A DNA stretch of 60,599 nucleotides from a bacterium (GTDB lineage: Bacteria; Planctomycetota; Planctomycetia; Planctomycetales; Planctomycetaceae): positions 1 through 60,599 of the forward strand of contig WGMU01000039.1 in assembly GCA_016124895.1 (NCBI GenBank), in the 5' to 3' direction. Position numbers and translations under genes: made by a program. The notes below the pieces were generated by a model. That model made no database searches. It saw only the letters and a program-made list of their open reading frames with translations, and was not told the origin of the DNA. Position 1 is the first letter of the stretch. Each line of letters begins with the position of its first letter. Shown piece by piece: positions 1-8,394 of this stretch.

Positions 1-1
1 A

Positions 2-593
2 AGTTGCGCTGTCCAACTGACCTACAGCTATGGCACGTCCGGCGGAACGAATGACAAGGCCAGCCGGGTGGCGGGCATTGTCGAAAGCAGCACGACGCTG
101 GCCGGGTACACGTACCTCGGGCTGGGAGCGGTGGTCAACGTGGACTACAGCGAACCCGGTGTCGAGTACGACCTGATCGGCTCGACGCCGTACGCCGGGC
201 TGGACATCTTCAACCGCATCACCGACTCGCGGTGGAAGACCAGTTCGTCCGATCTGGACCGCATCCTCTACGGCTACGACCGGGTGGGAAACCGAAGGCA
301 GAAAGGGCGGCTCATTGGTGCGTGCTGAACACGATTGCGTTTGCATACAACGCGTCGCGTCAGTTGATCAGTAGCTCGGGCGTCTCGTCTGAGTTCTCCT
401 GCGTACGACGCTCAAGGCAACCCGCACGGCCAAAGAAGCGATCGCGACCGGCGAACGTGTCGAAGACTCGTACGACCACCATAACCGCCTGACCGCTGTC
501 ACGTCCCGCGACGGCGGCGGCACGGTCACGAAAACCGTCGCGTACACCTGCGACATGGGACCGCCACATCCGGAAGGAAGTCGACGTCAATGA
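2..593 (+). pseudogene. RHS/YD-repeat protein, degenerate C-terminal remnant (5' end outside window)
   Basis: The segment reads as RHS/YD-repeat sequence in three successive frames. Frame 2 (2-328) ends with the YD-type motif YGYDRVGNRR and then a stop. Frame 1 (about 325-390) continues with AFAYNASRQLISSS, which has YD-repeat character. Frame 3 (399-593) carries YDHHNRLTAVTSRDGGG and AYTCDMG before a stop. At least two frameshifts are therefore needed to join recognisable RHS sequence. RHS proteins are large secreted or surface proteins, often polymorphic toxins. Here only the end of one is present and the reading frame is broken, so it is called a decayed remnant. The gene starts left of the window. 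Sequencing error is a less likely alternative because two independent shifts would be required. Confidence 0.7.
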
Positions 594-594
594 C

Positions 595-837
595 GTGGTT
601 GACGGTGGTCGTGGTTACGATTGCGGATTTGGCGGTCACGGCAGTGGCACGTTATCTGGTGGCAATGCCCTCGACACCCTGATCGGTGGCAGCGGCGACG
701 ATTCGGTGGACGGGAACGATGGCACCGACACGCTTGTCTGTGGAACTGGCAACAATGACGCGTCGGTGGGCGACGTCATTTCCGACGCGACCGCAAACAT
801 CGACGAAGCCTTCATTCTCGAAGTGCTGCCCGTCTGA
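595..837 (+). pseudogene. RTX (haemolysin-type calcium-binding repeat) C-terminal fragment
   Basis: An 80-codon open frame begins with GTG two bases after the RHS remnant's stop. It contains RTX-like glycine/aspartate repeats (GGNALDTLIGGSGDDSVDG, DGTDTLVCGTGNND), which in intact proteins form calcium-binding beta-rolls. The end, DVISDATANIDEAF, resembles the end of the giant protein at 24999-43028 ([14 protein letters not shown]). There is no signal peptide and too few repeats for a free-standing protein. It is probably the tail of a larger RTX gene whose front was lost, or an RTX tail fused to the RHS gene before decay. It could still be translated as a small ORF, but no ribosome-binding site supports that. 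Confidence 0.55.
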
Positions 838-860
838 GTCGATCAGGTGTGACATAATCG

Positions 861-881
861 CCAGGTTTCTCTGAAACCTGG
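861..881 (+). terminator. Stem-loop after the RTX fragment
   Basis: A perfect 8-bp stem (861-868 with 874-881) and a 5-nt loop lie between the RTX fragment and the end of the leftward PSCyt1 gene. There is no T-run on either strand, so it is only a weak candidate terminator or a transcript-end structure shared by the two convergent units. Confidence 0.3.
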
Positions 882-951
882 GCGAGCGAACGGACTCTCG
901 GCAGAAGGCATGAGCGATGATGGTCGCATAAACGCTGCTGAGCGGGATTCG

Positions 952-3900
952 TCAGCGGATAAAGACGAACTCTTTGACGTTGAACAGGACGTGGCAGAAG
1001 TCGGCCCAGACGCGTTCGTCGCGCTGCCAGTCGACGTTCTCGCCGAGCGTGGTCGCCTGTCCCTGCAGAAAACTCACGGCATCCTGAGTCTCCATCTCCG
1101 TCGGCAGGCGGCTGAAGCAGCGCTCGTACAGACGGCGGATGCGGGCATTCGCGTCGTCGGGTACTTCTTTCAGAATGCGGCGTGCGAGAACCTGGGCCTG
1201 ATCAATGACGAACGGGTCGTTCATCAGAATCAGTGCCTGAGCCGGAACGTTCGACGCGTTGCGGCGGCCAATCGTTGTGAACGGGATCGGCGTGTCGAAG
1301 GCCTGCATCATCGGCGAGAGGAAGTTGCGGCGAACTTCGATATAGATGCTGCGTCGGCCATTGCCATCGAGCGGCCCGCTGCGTCCCGGCCGCCCGCGGC
1401 CCTGCATGAACGGCGTCAGGTAAACGGGCACCGACGGACCGAACATCGTTGAGTCGAGCCGGCCGGAGACGGCGAGCATCTCGTCACGGATCACTTCGCC
1501 TTCGAGTCGACGAATCCCGGCGCGATACCACAACAGGTTCTCGGGATCGGACTCCGCGTATGCCGGGTTGACCGAGCTGCTCAGCCGCCAGGTGTGCGTG
1601 AGCATCAGCCGTCGAATCAGTCGCTTGATCGACCAGCCGTCGTTGATGAATTCGCTGGCCAGTGCGTCCAGCAGTTCCGGATGCGTCGGCTGCTTGCCCA
1701 TTGCTCCGAAGTTGTCGACCGACTGCACGATGCCGCGACCGAACACGTGATGCCAGATTCGGTTGACGATGACCCGCGAGGTAAACGGATTCGTCGGATC
1801 GAGCATCCGTTCGGCCAGAGCGAGCCGGCCGCTGCCGCTCGTCAGCTCCGGCTGGTGAGAACCGGAAATCGCTTCGAGCATCCGACGCGGCTGAATCTCG
1901 CCGAGGTTTGTATGGCTGCCGCGGATGAAGACGTGTTCGTCTTCGCTCGAACCTTCGGTCATCGCGAGCACGTAGTCCGGCGCCGGCAGAGCGGATTCGA
2001 GTTGCGCCGTCGCAACTGTCACTTCGGCAAATTCGCGGATTGCTGAACTGTCGGCATCGGCCAGAGTCGTCGTCAGTTGATGGTCGATCAACCACTGCCG
2101 GAACTCGTCGCCAGCGGCCTGGGCATCGTTGACGAGAGCTGCCGTCCGTTGAGCAAGCTGATCGTGATCGGCGATCGCCTGCTCGGTCAGCGCGAGTGCC
2201 GCCGCGCTGACCGGTTCGACCGGATTGACTCCGGGATCGACCTGACGGATTTCGTCGACGACGATCCAGCCGTCACCTTCATCATGAAATTCCAGATGGA
2301 CGCGATGGCCGACGAACTTCTGGACGTCGCCACTCTGCCGCTGCCAGTGCGGCTGCTCGTCGTTGACGTCGAACCTGCAGCCGCCGAACAGCAGGCCGCT
2401 GAACTCGTCCATCCGATAACCGTCGACGATCAACCGAACGGTGACACCTGAACCCGCGATTCGATAAATGAGATTCGGTTTCGTCAGCGTGAAGGTTGGC
2501 GATCGCAGCACTCCGCGGAGCTTTCTGCCGTAACGGGCGCTGCTGATGCTGCCGTCGATGTGCGGGGCGCCGGCCGGATTCCAGCCGGTGCCGCGGATCG
2601 GGCCGTCATCGAACGCCCAGCCGGTTTCACGCCAGATCGCGTCGGTTGCCGCGGCGCTGTTCGCCTCGCTGCCCGAGTTGCTGCTCGCCGGCCCGAACGG
2701 TGCGCCGTCGAAATCGTCAACGCGATCGGTCTGTGATCGGAAATCATCCAGTCGCTGCTGTTCGCCGCGCAACCGATCGCCGAGTCGCCGCGCCGTCGCA
2801 TCAAGCTGGCCGCTGTCGACACTCGCCAGTTGCCGCCAGCTCGAAAGGGGATTCGACGGCTTGTCGACATTGTCGTCGAGCAGTGCTCCGACCCAGCGGC
2901 GCAGATCGGATGCGTCCAGGCCGAACTGCTGCGCGACGCCTTCGATCGGTCGCCGATACGGCGACGATTCGGCCTGATCCGTAAAGACGATCTGATCGAC
3001 ATCGATGTGTCCCCAGCCGCCGGTGCGCTGATCGACGATCTGCAGCACGCCTTTGTGCCCGGCGAACTCACTGACGTCCCACGAGGCCGCTTCGAGGCGA
3101 TCGCTGTTTGAACCCGTTGCCGTTCGTTCGACCTTGCCGTCAATCAGCAGGTTGAGGCACGTATCACCGGGCCACTTGCCGCCAGCGATCAGAAACGAAA
3201 TCTGCTTCCGCGAAACTTCGAACTCGGGCGACGTCACTTGACCCGTCAGGTTGTCGTTGCCGGCGAACGAGTTCGCGAACCGCTGGCCGGCCACGCCCGC
3301 AAGCCGCTGTGCCGGAAACGCTCCGTTGTCGGGACCGGTTTTGAAGGCGTCACCTTCGGCCTGCCACGGCGCGAAACTCTCGCTTTCAAAATCTGCAAAG
3401 AGGATGTCCGGCCGCTGTGAATTCGCAGCGGCCGAGGCTTCTTCGGGTGTCGGTTTGCCGAACAGAACCTCGCGGCTGGCGGTGAGAAACGTTGCCAGCC
3501 GCTCCGTGTGGCTCGCGTTGCCAGCGGAGAACTGCTGCTTCAGCAACTGGTCTGCGTGCTCGTACTGCTGCTTCAGTTGACCGACGGTTTCTGCAATCCG
3601 TCCCTGCGGATCGAGATACGCGTTCTGCCGATGCGAACTCTGCAGGAAACCTGCCAGCGCGTAGTAGTCGCGCGAGGTGATCGCGTCGAACTTGTGATCG
3701 TGACACCGCGTGCAGGAGACCGTCAGTGCCAGAAACGTCTTTGAGAAAACGTCGATCTGGTTGTCGATGACCGAAGCCTCTTCACCCTTAACGTCGACGG
3801 GAGCGTGCTTCAGTTCGGAAAGAAACCAGAAGCCGGTGCCGAGGATCGACTCGTTGGTGCCGGTCTCCGGATTCCGGCGCGGGTTCGGCAGCAGGTCGCC

Positions 3901-4890
3901 CGCCAGATGCTCGCGCACAAACTGGTCGTACGGCACATCGGCGTTGAATGCTCGAATCACGTAGTCGCGGTACTTGTAAGCATTGTGCAGCGGGTAATCG
4001 AATTCGTGACCGAGCGTCTCGGCATAACGGACCAGGTCGAGCCAGTGCCGCGCCCAGCGTTCACCGAAATGCGGCGATTCAAGCAGTTCGTCGATCAGCC
4101 TTGTAAGGGCTTCCGCATCGGACGCCGGATCGTTGATGAACGCTTCGACGCGCTCCGGTTCCGGCGGCAGGCCAATCAGCGTGAAGTACGCGCGGCGAAT
4201 CAGTGCGGAGCGATCCGCATCCGGATTCGGCTTTAACGCGTTCTCTTCCAGCTTCGCCAGAATGAACCGGTCGAAATCGTCCGTCGGCCAGGTTGCGTCT
4301 TTGACGTCGGGCGCTTTGTCGAATGAGATCGGCTGCCAGGCCCAGTGTTCGCGTTTGCGTCCTTCGAGCGGAAACTCTTCCTCAACGACTTCAACATTGA
4401 GCCCGTCTTCCGACCAGGGCATTCCGAGTTCGATCCACTTCCGAAAGATCGCGATCTCGCCTGCGGGCAGCCGGCCTTTCGGTGGCATCTCGAACGACTC
4501 GTAATTGACGGCTTCGATCAACAGACTTTCGTCCGGTTTGCCGGCCACGGCCGCTGGTCCCGAATCGCCCCCCTTCAGCACGAACGGCCGCGCGTCAAGC
4601 CGCAGGCCGCCTTCGAGCCGCTTCGACGTTCCGGCATGACACTCAAAGCAGCGAGCTTCGAGCAGCGGTTTCACTTTCTGCTGGAAGAAGGCGACGGCTT
4701 CCGCGTCGAACTCTGGAACCGCCTTGCTGTTGGCCTTCTGATCTGCTGCTGCGTCTGGTTTCTCATCGGCCGCCTGAACTGCGGCCGTTCCTCCGGGTCG
4801 CGCCGTCGTCGTGACAGCGAGCAGGCAGGCGGCCACGGTCAATGGAGCAATTGCGGAGACCAGACGAGAGGATCGAATCAGCGAGGTCAT
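952..4890 (-). CDS. PSCyt1-DUF1549-DUF1553 planctomycete cytochrome c-domain protein
   Basis: The protein has 1312 residues from ATG 4890, chosen because an AGG lies 8 nt upstream; an in-frame GTG at 4899 is the alternative. It starts with a signal peptide ending in an alanine-rich stretch. Next comes a planctomycete cytochrome c domain (about residues 55-150) with heme motif CFECH. DUF1549 follows (about 170-390) and includes a second CxxCH, CTRCH. Two jelly-roll-like beta modules with GGWGHIDVDQIVF and GDGWIVVDEI sit in the middle (about 470-860), and DUF1553 forms the C-terminal third. Such proteins are planctomycete-specific and presumed periplasmic; their substrates are mostly unknown, with polysaccharide-related roles suggested in the literature. 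The insert between DUF1549 and DUF1553 makes it longer than the simple PSCyt2 protein at 8395-10284. Family assignment is firm, function is not. Confidence 0.93.
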   Translation of the reverse strand: MTSLIRSSRLVSAIAPLTVAACLLAVTTTARPGGTAAVQAADEKPDAAADQKANSKAVPEFDAEAVAFFQQKVKPLLEARCFECHAGTSKRLEGGLRLDARPFVLKGGDSGPAAVAGKPDESLLIEAVNYESFEMPPKGRLPAGEIAIFRKWIELGMPWSEDGLNVEVVEEEFPLEGRKREHWAWQPISFDKAPDVKDATWPTDDFDRFILAKLEENALKPNPDADRSALIRRAYFTLIGLPPEPERVEAFINDPASDAEALTRLIDELLESPHFGERWARHWLDLVRYAETLGHEFDYPLHNAYKYRDYVIRAFNADVPYDQFVREHLAGDLLPNPRRNPETGTNESILGTGFWFLSELKHAPVDVKGEEASVIDNQIDVFSKTFLALTVSCTRCHDHKFDAITSRDYYALAGFLQSSHRQNAYLDPQGRIAETVGQLKQQYEHADQLLKQQFSAGNASHTERLATFLTASREVLFGKPTPEEASAAANSQRPDILFADFESESFAPWQAEGDAFKTGPDNGAFPAQRLAGVAGQRFANSFAGNDNLTGQVTSPEFEVSRKQISFLIAGGKWPGDTCLNLLIDGKVERTATGSNSDRLEAASWDVSEFAGHKGVLQIVDQRTGGWGHIDVDQIVFTDQAESSPYRRPIEGVAQQFGLDASDLRRWVGALLDDNVDKPSNPLSSWRQLASVDSGQLDATARRLGDRLRGEQQRLDDFRSQTDRVDDFDGAPFGPASSNSGSEANSAAATDAIWRETGWAFDDGPIRGTGWNPAGAPHIDGSISSARYGRKLRGVLRSPTFTLTKPNLIYRIAGSGVTVRLIVDGYRMDEFSGLLFGGCRFDVNDEQPHWQRQSGDVQKFVGHRVHLEFHDEGDGWIVVDEIRQVDPGVNPVEPVSAAALALTEQAIADHDQLAQRTAALVNDAQAAGDEFRQWLIDHQLTTTLADADSSAIREFAEVTVATAQLESALPAPDYVLAMTEGSSEDEHVFIRGSHTNLGEIQPRRMLEAISGSHQPELTSGSGRLALAERMLDPTNPFTSRVIVNRIWHHVFGRGIVQSVDNFGAMGKQPTHPELLDALASEFINDGWSIKRLIRRLMLTHTWRLSSSVNPAYAESDPENLLWYRAGIRRLEGEVIRDEMLAVSGRLDSTMFGPSVPVYLTPFMQGRGRPGRSGPLDGNGRRSIYIEVRRNFLSPMMQAFDTPIPFTTIGRRNASNVPAQALILMNDPFVIDQAQVLARRILKEVPDDANARIRRLYERCFSRLPTEMETQDAVSFLQGQATTLGENVDWQRDERVWADFCHVLFNVKEFVFIR

Positions 4891-5148
4891 CAGACGCACC
4901 TGAGGATTCTGTAAGGGATACTCGGACGGCGGGCATCAGGGTGGCAGGTGTCCGACGCATGACCGGCCGGACCGGAAGGATCAGCGAAAAATTGTATGAC
5001 GTAACAGCAGACGGCGAAAAGCGGGCTGGCCATTCAGCATTGCTGTCGCGTCTTGCCCGGCCCTAAAGTCTGACTCGGGCCTGAAGTTGTCTTCGCCTCG
5101 ACTGTTCCTGTCCGACAGTCTTCGTCTGTCCGTCGAAATTAACGCCTC

Positions 5149-6183
5149 ATGAAACGATCCCTGCTGATTCTGCTGACGACGATGCTGCTCGCCGCTGGTG
5201 GTGACCGCTCCGAAGCCGCCAAGCGCAAAAAGGATCCGCGGATCACGCAGGCCGTCACAAAGGCGCTCGACTTTCTGGCACGTGAGCAGCGGCGGCAGGG
5301 CTACTGGGAAGCGAACGGCGGCCAGTATCGCGTGGCGATGACGGCGCTGTCCGGCAACGCGATGCTCTGCGAAGGCTCGACGTCAACCCGCGGCCGCTAC
5401 GCGAAAAACATCCGCCTGGCGGTCGACTACCTGGTCGAAATGGCAAACCCCGACACGGGACTGATCGGCTTTAAGGATGACTACCACTACACCTACGGGC
5501 ACGGTTTCTCGATGCTGTTTCTCTCGCAGGTGTACGGCGAGGAAGAAGACGCGATCCGCCGTGAGCAGCTCAAGAAGGTCCTGACGAAAGCCGTCGAGTT
5601 TTCAGCACTGGCGCAGACGTCCCGCGGCGGCTGGGGCTACGTCTCGGCAAAAGACCAGCCGAACTTTGACGAAGGCTCGACGTGCATCACGCAGGTGCAG
5701 GGGCTGCGAGCGTGCCGCAACGCGGGTATCCCGGTGCCGGGCGAAGTCATCGACGCGGCGAAGAAATACATTCGGGACTGCATGACAGCCGACGGCGGCG
5801 TCCAGTACAGCATTCGCGGCGGCGGACCGCGGGCTCCGATCACGGCGGCAGCCGTCGCGGCGATGTTCAACGCGGGTGACTACGAGTCCGATCAGATCAC
5901 GAAGATGCTGAAGTACTGCGAGCGGAACATCGACAACTCCCGGAGCGGTGCTCAGTTCTTCGGCCACTGGCACTACGCCCATTATTACTACGCGCAGGTG
6001 AAGTACCGGCTGGGCGATGAAATCTGGGACAAGTACTTCGACGAGATCAGTAAGATGCTGCTTGACAATCAGACGGCCTCGGGCGCGTGGAAAGAAGGGC
6101 ACATCGGCGAGGTCTACACGACGGCAATCAACGCCACGATCCTGCAGCTCGACAACGGCTACCTGCCGATTTATCAGCGCTGA
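5149..6183 (+). CDS. Prenyltransferase/squalene-cyclase-type repeat protein, exported
   Basis: The product is a 344-residue protein with an N-terminal signal peptide (hydrophobic LLILLTTMLLAAG, then a lysine-rich segment). The mature part shows alpha/alpha-toroid repeats of the prenyltransferase and squalene oxidase type: ALDFLAREQRRQGYW, AVEFSALAQTSRGGWGY and ASGAWKEG, each an amphipathic helix followed by a QxxxGxW-like turn. The DxDD protonation motif of true squalene-hopene cyclases is not visible and the length is about half of a cyclase, so it is unlikely to be an enzyme of hopanoid synthesis. Planctomycetes encode many such exported toroid proteins of unknown role. The start is the first ATG before the signal peptide. 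The divergent neighbour is the PSCyt1 protein, with a 258-nt spacer between them. Confidence 0.88.
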   Translation: MKRSLLILLTTMLLAAGGDRSEAAKRKKDPRITQAVTKALDFLAREQRRQGYWEANGGQYRVAMTALSGNAMLCEGSTSTRGRYAKNIRLAVDYLVEMANPDTGLIGFKDDYHYTYGHGFSMLFLSQVYGEEEDAIRREQLKKVLTKAVEFSALAQTSRGGWGYVSAKDQPNFDEGSTCITQVQGLRACRNAGIPVPGEVIDAAKKYIRDCMTADGGVQYSIRGGGPRAPITAAAVAAMFNAGDYESDQITKMLKYCERNIDNSRSGAQFFGHWHYAHYYYAQVKYRLGDEIWDKYFDEISKMLLDNQTASGAWKEGHIGEVYTTAINATILQLDNGYLPIYQR

Positions 6184-6324
6184 CAGTCATCTGTCGTCAG
6201 TCCGCTGCCTGGCTGACGTTCGCCGACTCGTCTTTGGCGATTTCCGTGGCGCCGGTATCTTCCTCGCCGGTCGGGCCGGTTCAGGACGCACCGTCGTGTG
6301 CCTCATTCGTCAGGGAAGGCGATC

Positions 6325-7032
6325 ATGGCAGGATTCGAGCAGCATCTGCGGGTCAGTACGGGCATCGGCGTTGTGACGGGAGCCGTGGCAACGTTCGGCT
6401 TTGGATTCACTCCGGCCCAGGGAATTCTCGCCGCGTACCTGTGCGGCGTCAGCGGAATGCTGCCGGACATTGACTCGACCTCGGGCAAGCCGCTGCGGGA
6501 AATGTCGAACCTGACTGCTGCCATCGTCCCCATGACCATGATGGAACGTCTGAAGGAGTGGGGTGGTGACTTTGACACCGCGCTGCTGCTGGCCATTCTG
6601 GTTTATATGTGTGTTCGCTTTGCCGGCTCGTGGATCCTCAGCAAACTGTCGGTTCACCGGGGCATGTTTCACAGCATCCCGGCTCTGGCGATCGCGGCGC
6701 TGGCCGTTTTTCTCGGCTGGAAAAGCGACGAGATGTCCGTCCGGATTCTGATGGCTGGCTCGGTCGGACTCGGCTTCCTTTCGCACCTGATCCTCGACGA
6801 GATCTATGCTGTGCAGTGGAACGGCCTGGCCCCCGAGTTGAACCAGTTCGCCGGCAGCGCGACGAAGTTCTTCGGCAAGAGCACCATTGCAAATCTCTTC
6901 ACCTGGTCATTGCTCGGCGGCCTGACCTGGCTGTCACTTGGCCGTGCGGGAGTCGTCGAAGAGCCCACTGTCCCAAAGCCAGCCGAATTCCGCGAAGCTC
7001 TGCGCTCACTGCCGGGCGTCGAGAGACTGTGA
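6325..7032 (+). CDS. YdjM/DUF457-like membrane-bound metal-dependent hydrolase family protein
   Basis: The start is placed at ATG 6325, preceded by GGAAGG; an in-frame GTG at 6298 lacks this. The product has about 235 residues and several hydrophobic segments. It carries the conserved N-terminal GMLPDIDS and internal VHRGMFHS motifs characteristic of the YdjM/LexA-regulated inner-membrane 'hydrolase' family (DUF457), then GFLSHLILDEIY, another His/Asp-containing conserved site. These acidic and histidine residues are thought to bind metal, but the reaction is unproven. It follows the squalene-cyclase-like gene by about 140 nt in the same orientation and is convergent with xseA. Confidence 0.85.
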   Translation: MAGFEQHLRVSTGIGVVTGAVATFGFGFTPAQGILAAYLCGVSGMLPDIDSTSGKPLREMSNLTAAIVPMTMMERLKEWGGDFDTALLLAILVYMCVRFAGSWILSKLSVHRGMFHSIPALAIAALAVFLGWKSDEMSVRILMAGSVGLGFLSHLILDEIYAVQWNGLAPELNQFAGSATKFFGKSTIANLFTWSLLGGLTWLSLGRAGVVEEPTVPKPAEFREALRSLPGVERL

Positions 7033-7077
7033 CGTTCGCCACCTCAAAGTACACGTGTCACGAATCGGAGGTTGCTA

Positions 7078-7148
7078 TTGGGGTGGCCGGGGCTGGACTG
7101 AGCCTGCGAAGGAAGCCCCGGGGTTTCGCTCGCGCCTCGCTCCAACCC
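7078..7148. repeat. Dispersed intergenic repeat, copy 1
   Basis: The spacer between the two convergent genes holds a G/C-rich sequence with core GGCTGGACTG, GCGAAGG, AGCCCC and GGTTTCGCTC. The same ordered blocks recur at 52127-52205. Similar order and spacing over about 70 bp, both times between genes, indicate a dispersed non-coding repeat family. Confidence 0.6.
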
Positions 7149-7151
7149 CGA

Positions 7152-8372
7152 TCATTCTTCGGCCTGAACTTCTTCAACCCGGCTGACGACTCGACCAGCA
7201 TTGAGATACGTCAGCAGGCAGTCACCGGGTGTCGTCATTTTTGCATCACTCAACAGCGAGCCGCGGTTTCCGGCTTCATCGAGCTGGAACGTCATCGAGT
7301 AACCGCGAGCCAGGACGCCGAGCGGGCTGAGCGAGTTCAACGCGTCGGCCAGTCGGGCGACACGGTTCCGAGACTGCTCGACACGGTTCTGTACTGCCCG
7401 GGTCAGCCGGTCGCTCAGTTCGTCGATCCGTTCCTCAAGCTGCCGGATGCGCTGTGTCGGATTGGTGAAAACGCGGCGTGAGGCCAGCCCGTCGAGCTGA
7501 GTTCTTGCATGAACGGCCCGCTGTTTCAGCGAATTGATCAGCCGGTTGCGGACTTCGTCGAGCGCCTCGAAGTACTCAGCCTGAATCGGCACGACCAGTT
7601 CGCCCGCCTCACTGGGCGTGAGCGCGCGAACGTCGGCGACCAGGTCGGAGATACTGACGTCGATCTCATGACCGACGGCGCTGATGACGGGAATCGGACA
7701 GGCTGCGATCGCTCGCGCGACGATCTCTTCATTGAACGCCCACAGGTCTTCGAGACTGCCGCCGCCGCGACCGGTGATGACAACGTCGACGTCCGGTATC
7801 TTCGCGACGTTTCGCAGAGCGGCCGCGATTTCTGGAGCCGCCTTCGCGCCCTGCACAGCGACAGGAACGATCACGATATTTACGTTCGGCCAGCGTCGCG
7901 TGATGACCTGCAGCAGGTCGCGTACGGCCGCACCGGTCGGGCTGGTGACAAGGGCGATCCGTTTCGGCAGGCGAGGAATCGGCCGCTTGCGGGCCGGATC
8001 AAACAGACCTTCGGCCGCCAGTTTCTCCTTGAGCTGTCGCAGTCTGAGTTCCAGTGCCCCAAGACCCAGTGGAATCGCCTGCTGCACAATGAGCTGGTAT
8101 GAACCTCGCGGCGCGTAAACCTCGACGCGACCGACGGCAATGATTTCCTGCCCGTCGTGCAACTCAAACCCAAGCCGCGCCGCACTCGTCCGCCACATCA
8201 CCGCCGCGATTTGAGACTGCTCGTCCTTCAGCGTGAAGTAAACGTGCCCCGACCGGGCCGGCCGGCAGTTCGAGACCTCCCCCGCAACGTACTGCGTCGA
8301 CAGCGTGCCTTCGAGCAGCTCCTTGATTTCGTACGTGAGCTGCGAAACGGATTTCGGTGATGGTTCGGGCAT
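7152..8372 (-). CDS. xseA: Exodeoxyribonuclease VII large subunit
   Basis: XseA is the large subunit of the nuclease that degrades single-stranded DNA to acid-insoluble oligonucleotides. From ATG 8372 (MPEPSPKSVSQLTYEIKELL) the protein has 406 residues, within the normal family range. The open frame continues 75 codons upstream, but that stretch overlaps the preceding gene and has no family similarity. The N-terminal OB-fold (GEVSNCRPARSGHVYFTLKD) is followed by the catalytic-core signatures RIALVTSPTGAAVRDLLQV, VVITGRGGGSLEDLWAFN and SAVGHEIDVSISD, then a coiled-coil region rich in Arg/Glu. The start lies 22 nt after the stop of the DUF1549-DUF1553 gene, so it is probably co-transcribed with it. 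No xseB (small subunit) is seen beside it. Confidence 0.96.
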   Translation of the reverse strand: MPEPSPKSVSQLTYEIKELLEGTLSTQYVAGEVSNCRPARSGHVYFTLKDEQSQIAAVMWRTSAARLGFELHDGQEIIAVGRVEVYAPRGSYQLIVQQAIPLGLGALELRLRQLKEKLAAEGLFDPARKRPIPRLPKRIALVTSPTGAAVRDLLQVITRRWPNVNIVIVPVAVQGAKAAPEIAAALRNVAKIPDVDVVITGRGGGSLEDLWAFNEEIVARAIAACPIPVISAVGHEIDVSISDLVADVRALTPSEAGELVVPIQAEYFEALDEVRNRLINSLKQRAVHARTQLDGLASRRVFTNPTQRIRQLEERIDELSDRLTRAVQNRVEQSRNRVARLADALNSLSPLGVLARGYSMTFQLDEAGNRGSLLSDAKMTTPGDCLLTYLNAGRVVSRVEEVQAEE

Positions 8373-8394
8373 TGGAGTGGTTCGCGGGTCGCTC

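Noticed and set aside
5149-6183. True squalene-hopene cyclase
   Set aside because: It is about half the usual length, has a signal peptide and lacks the DxDD motif.
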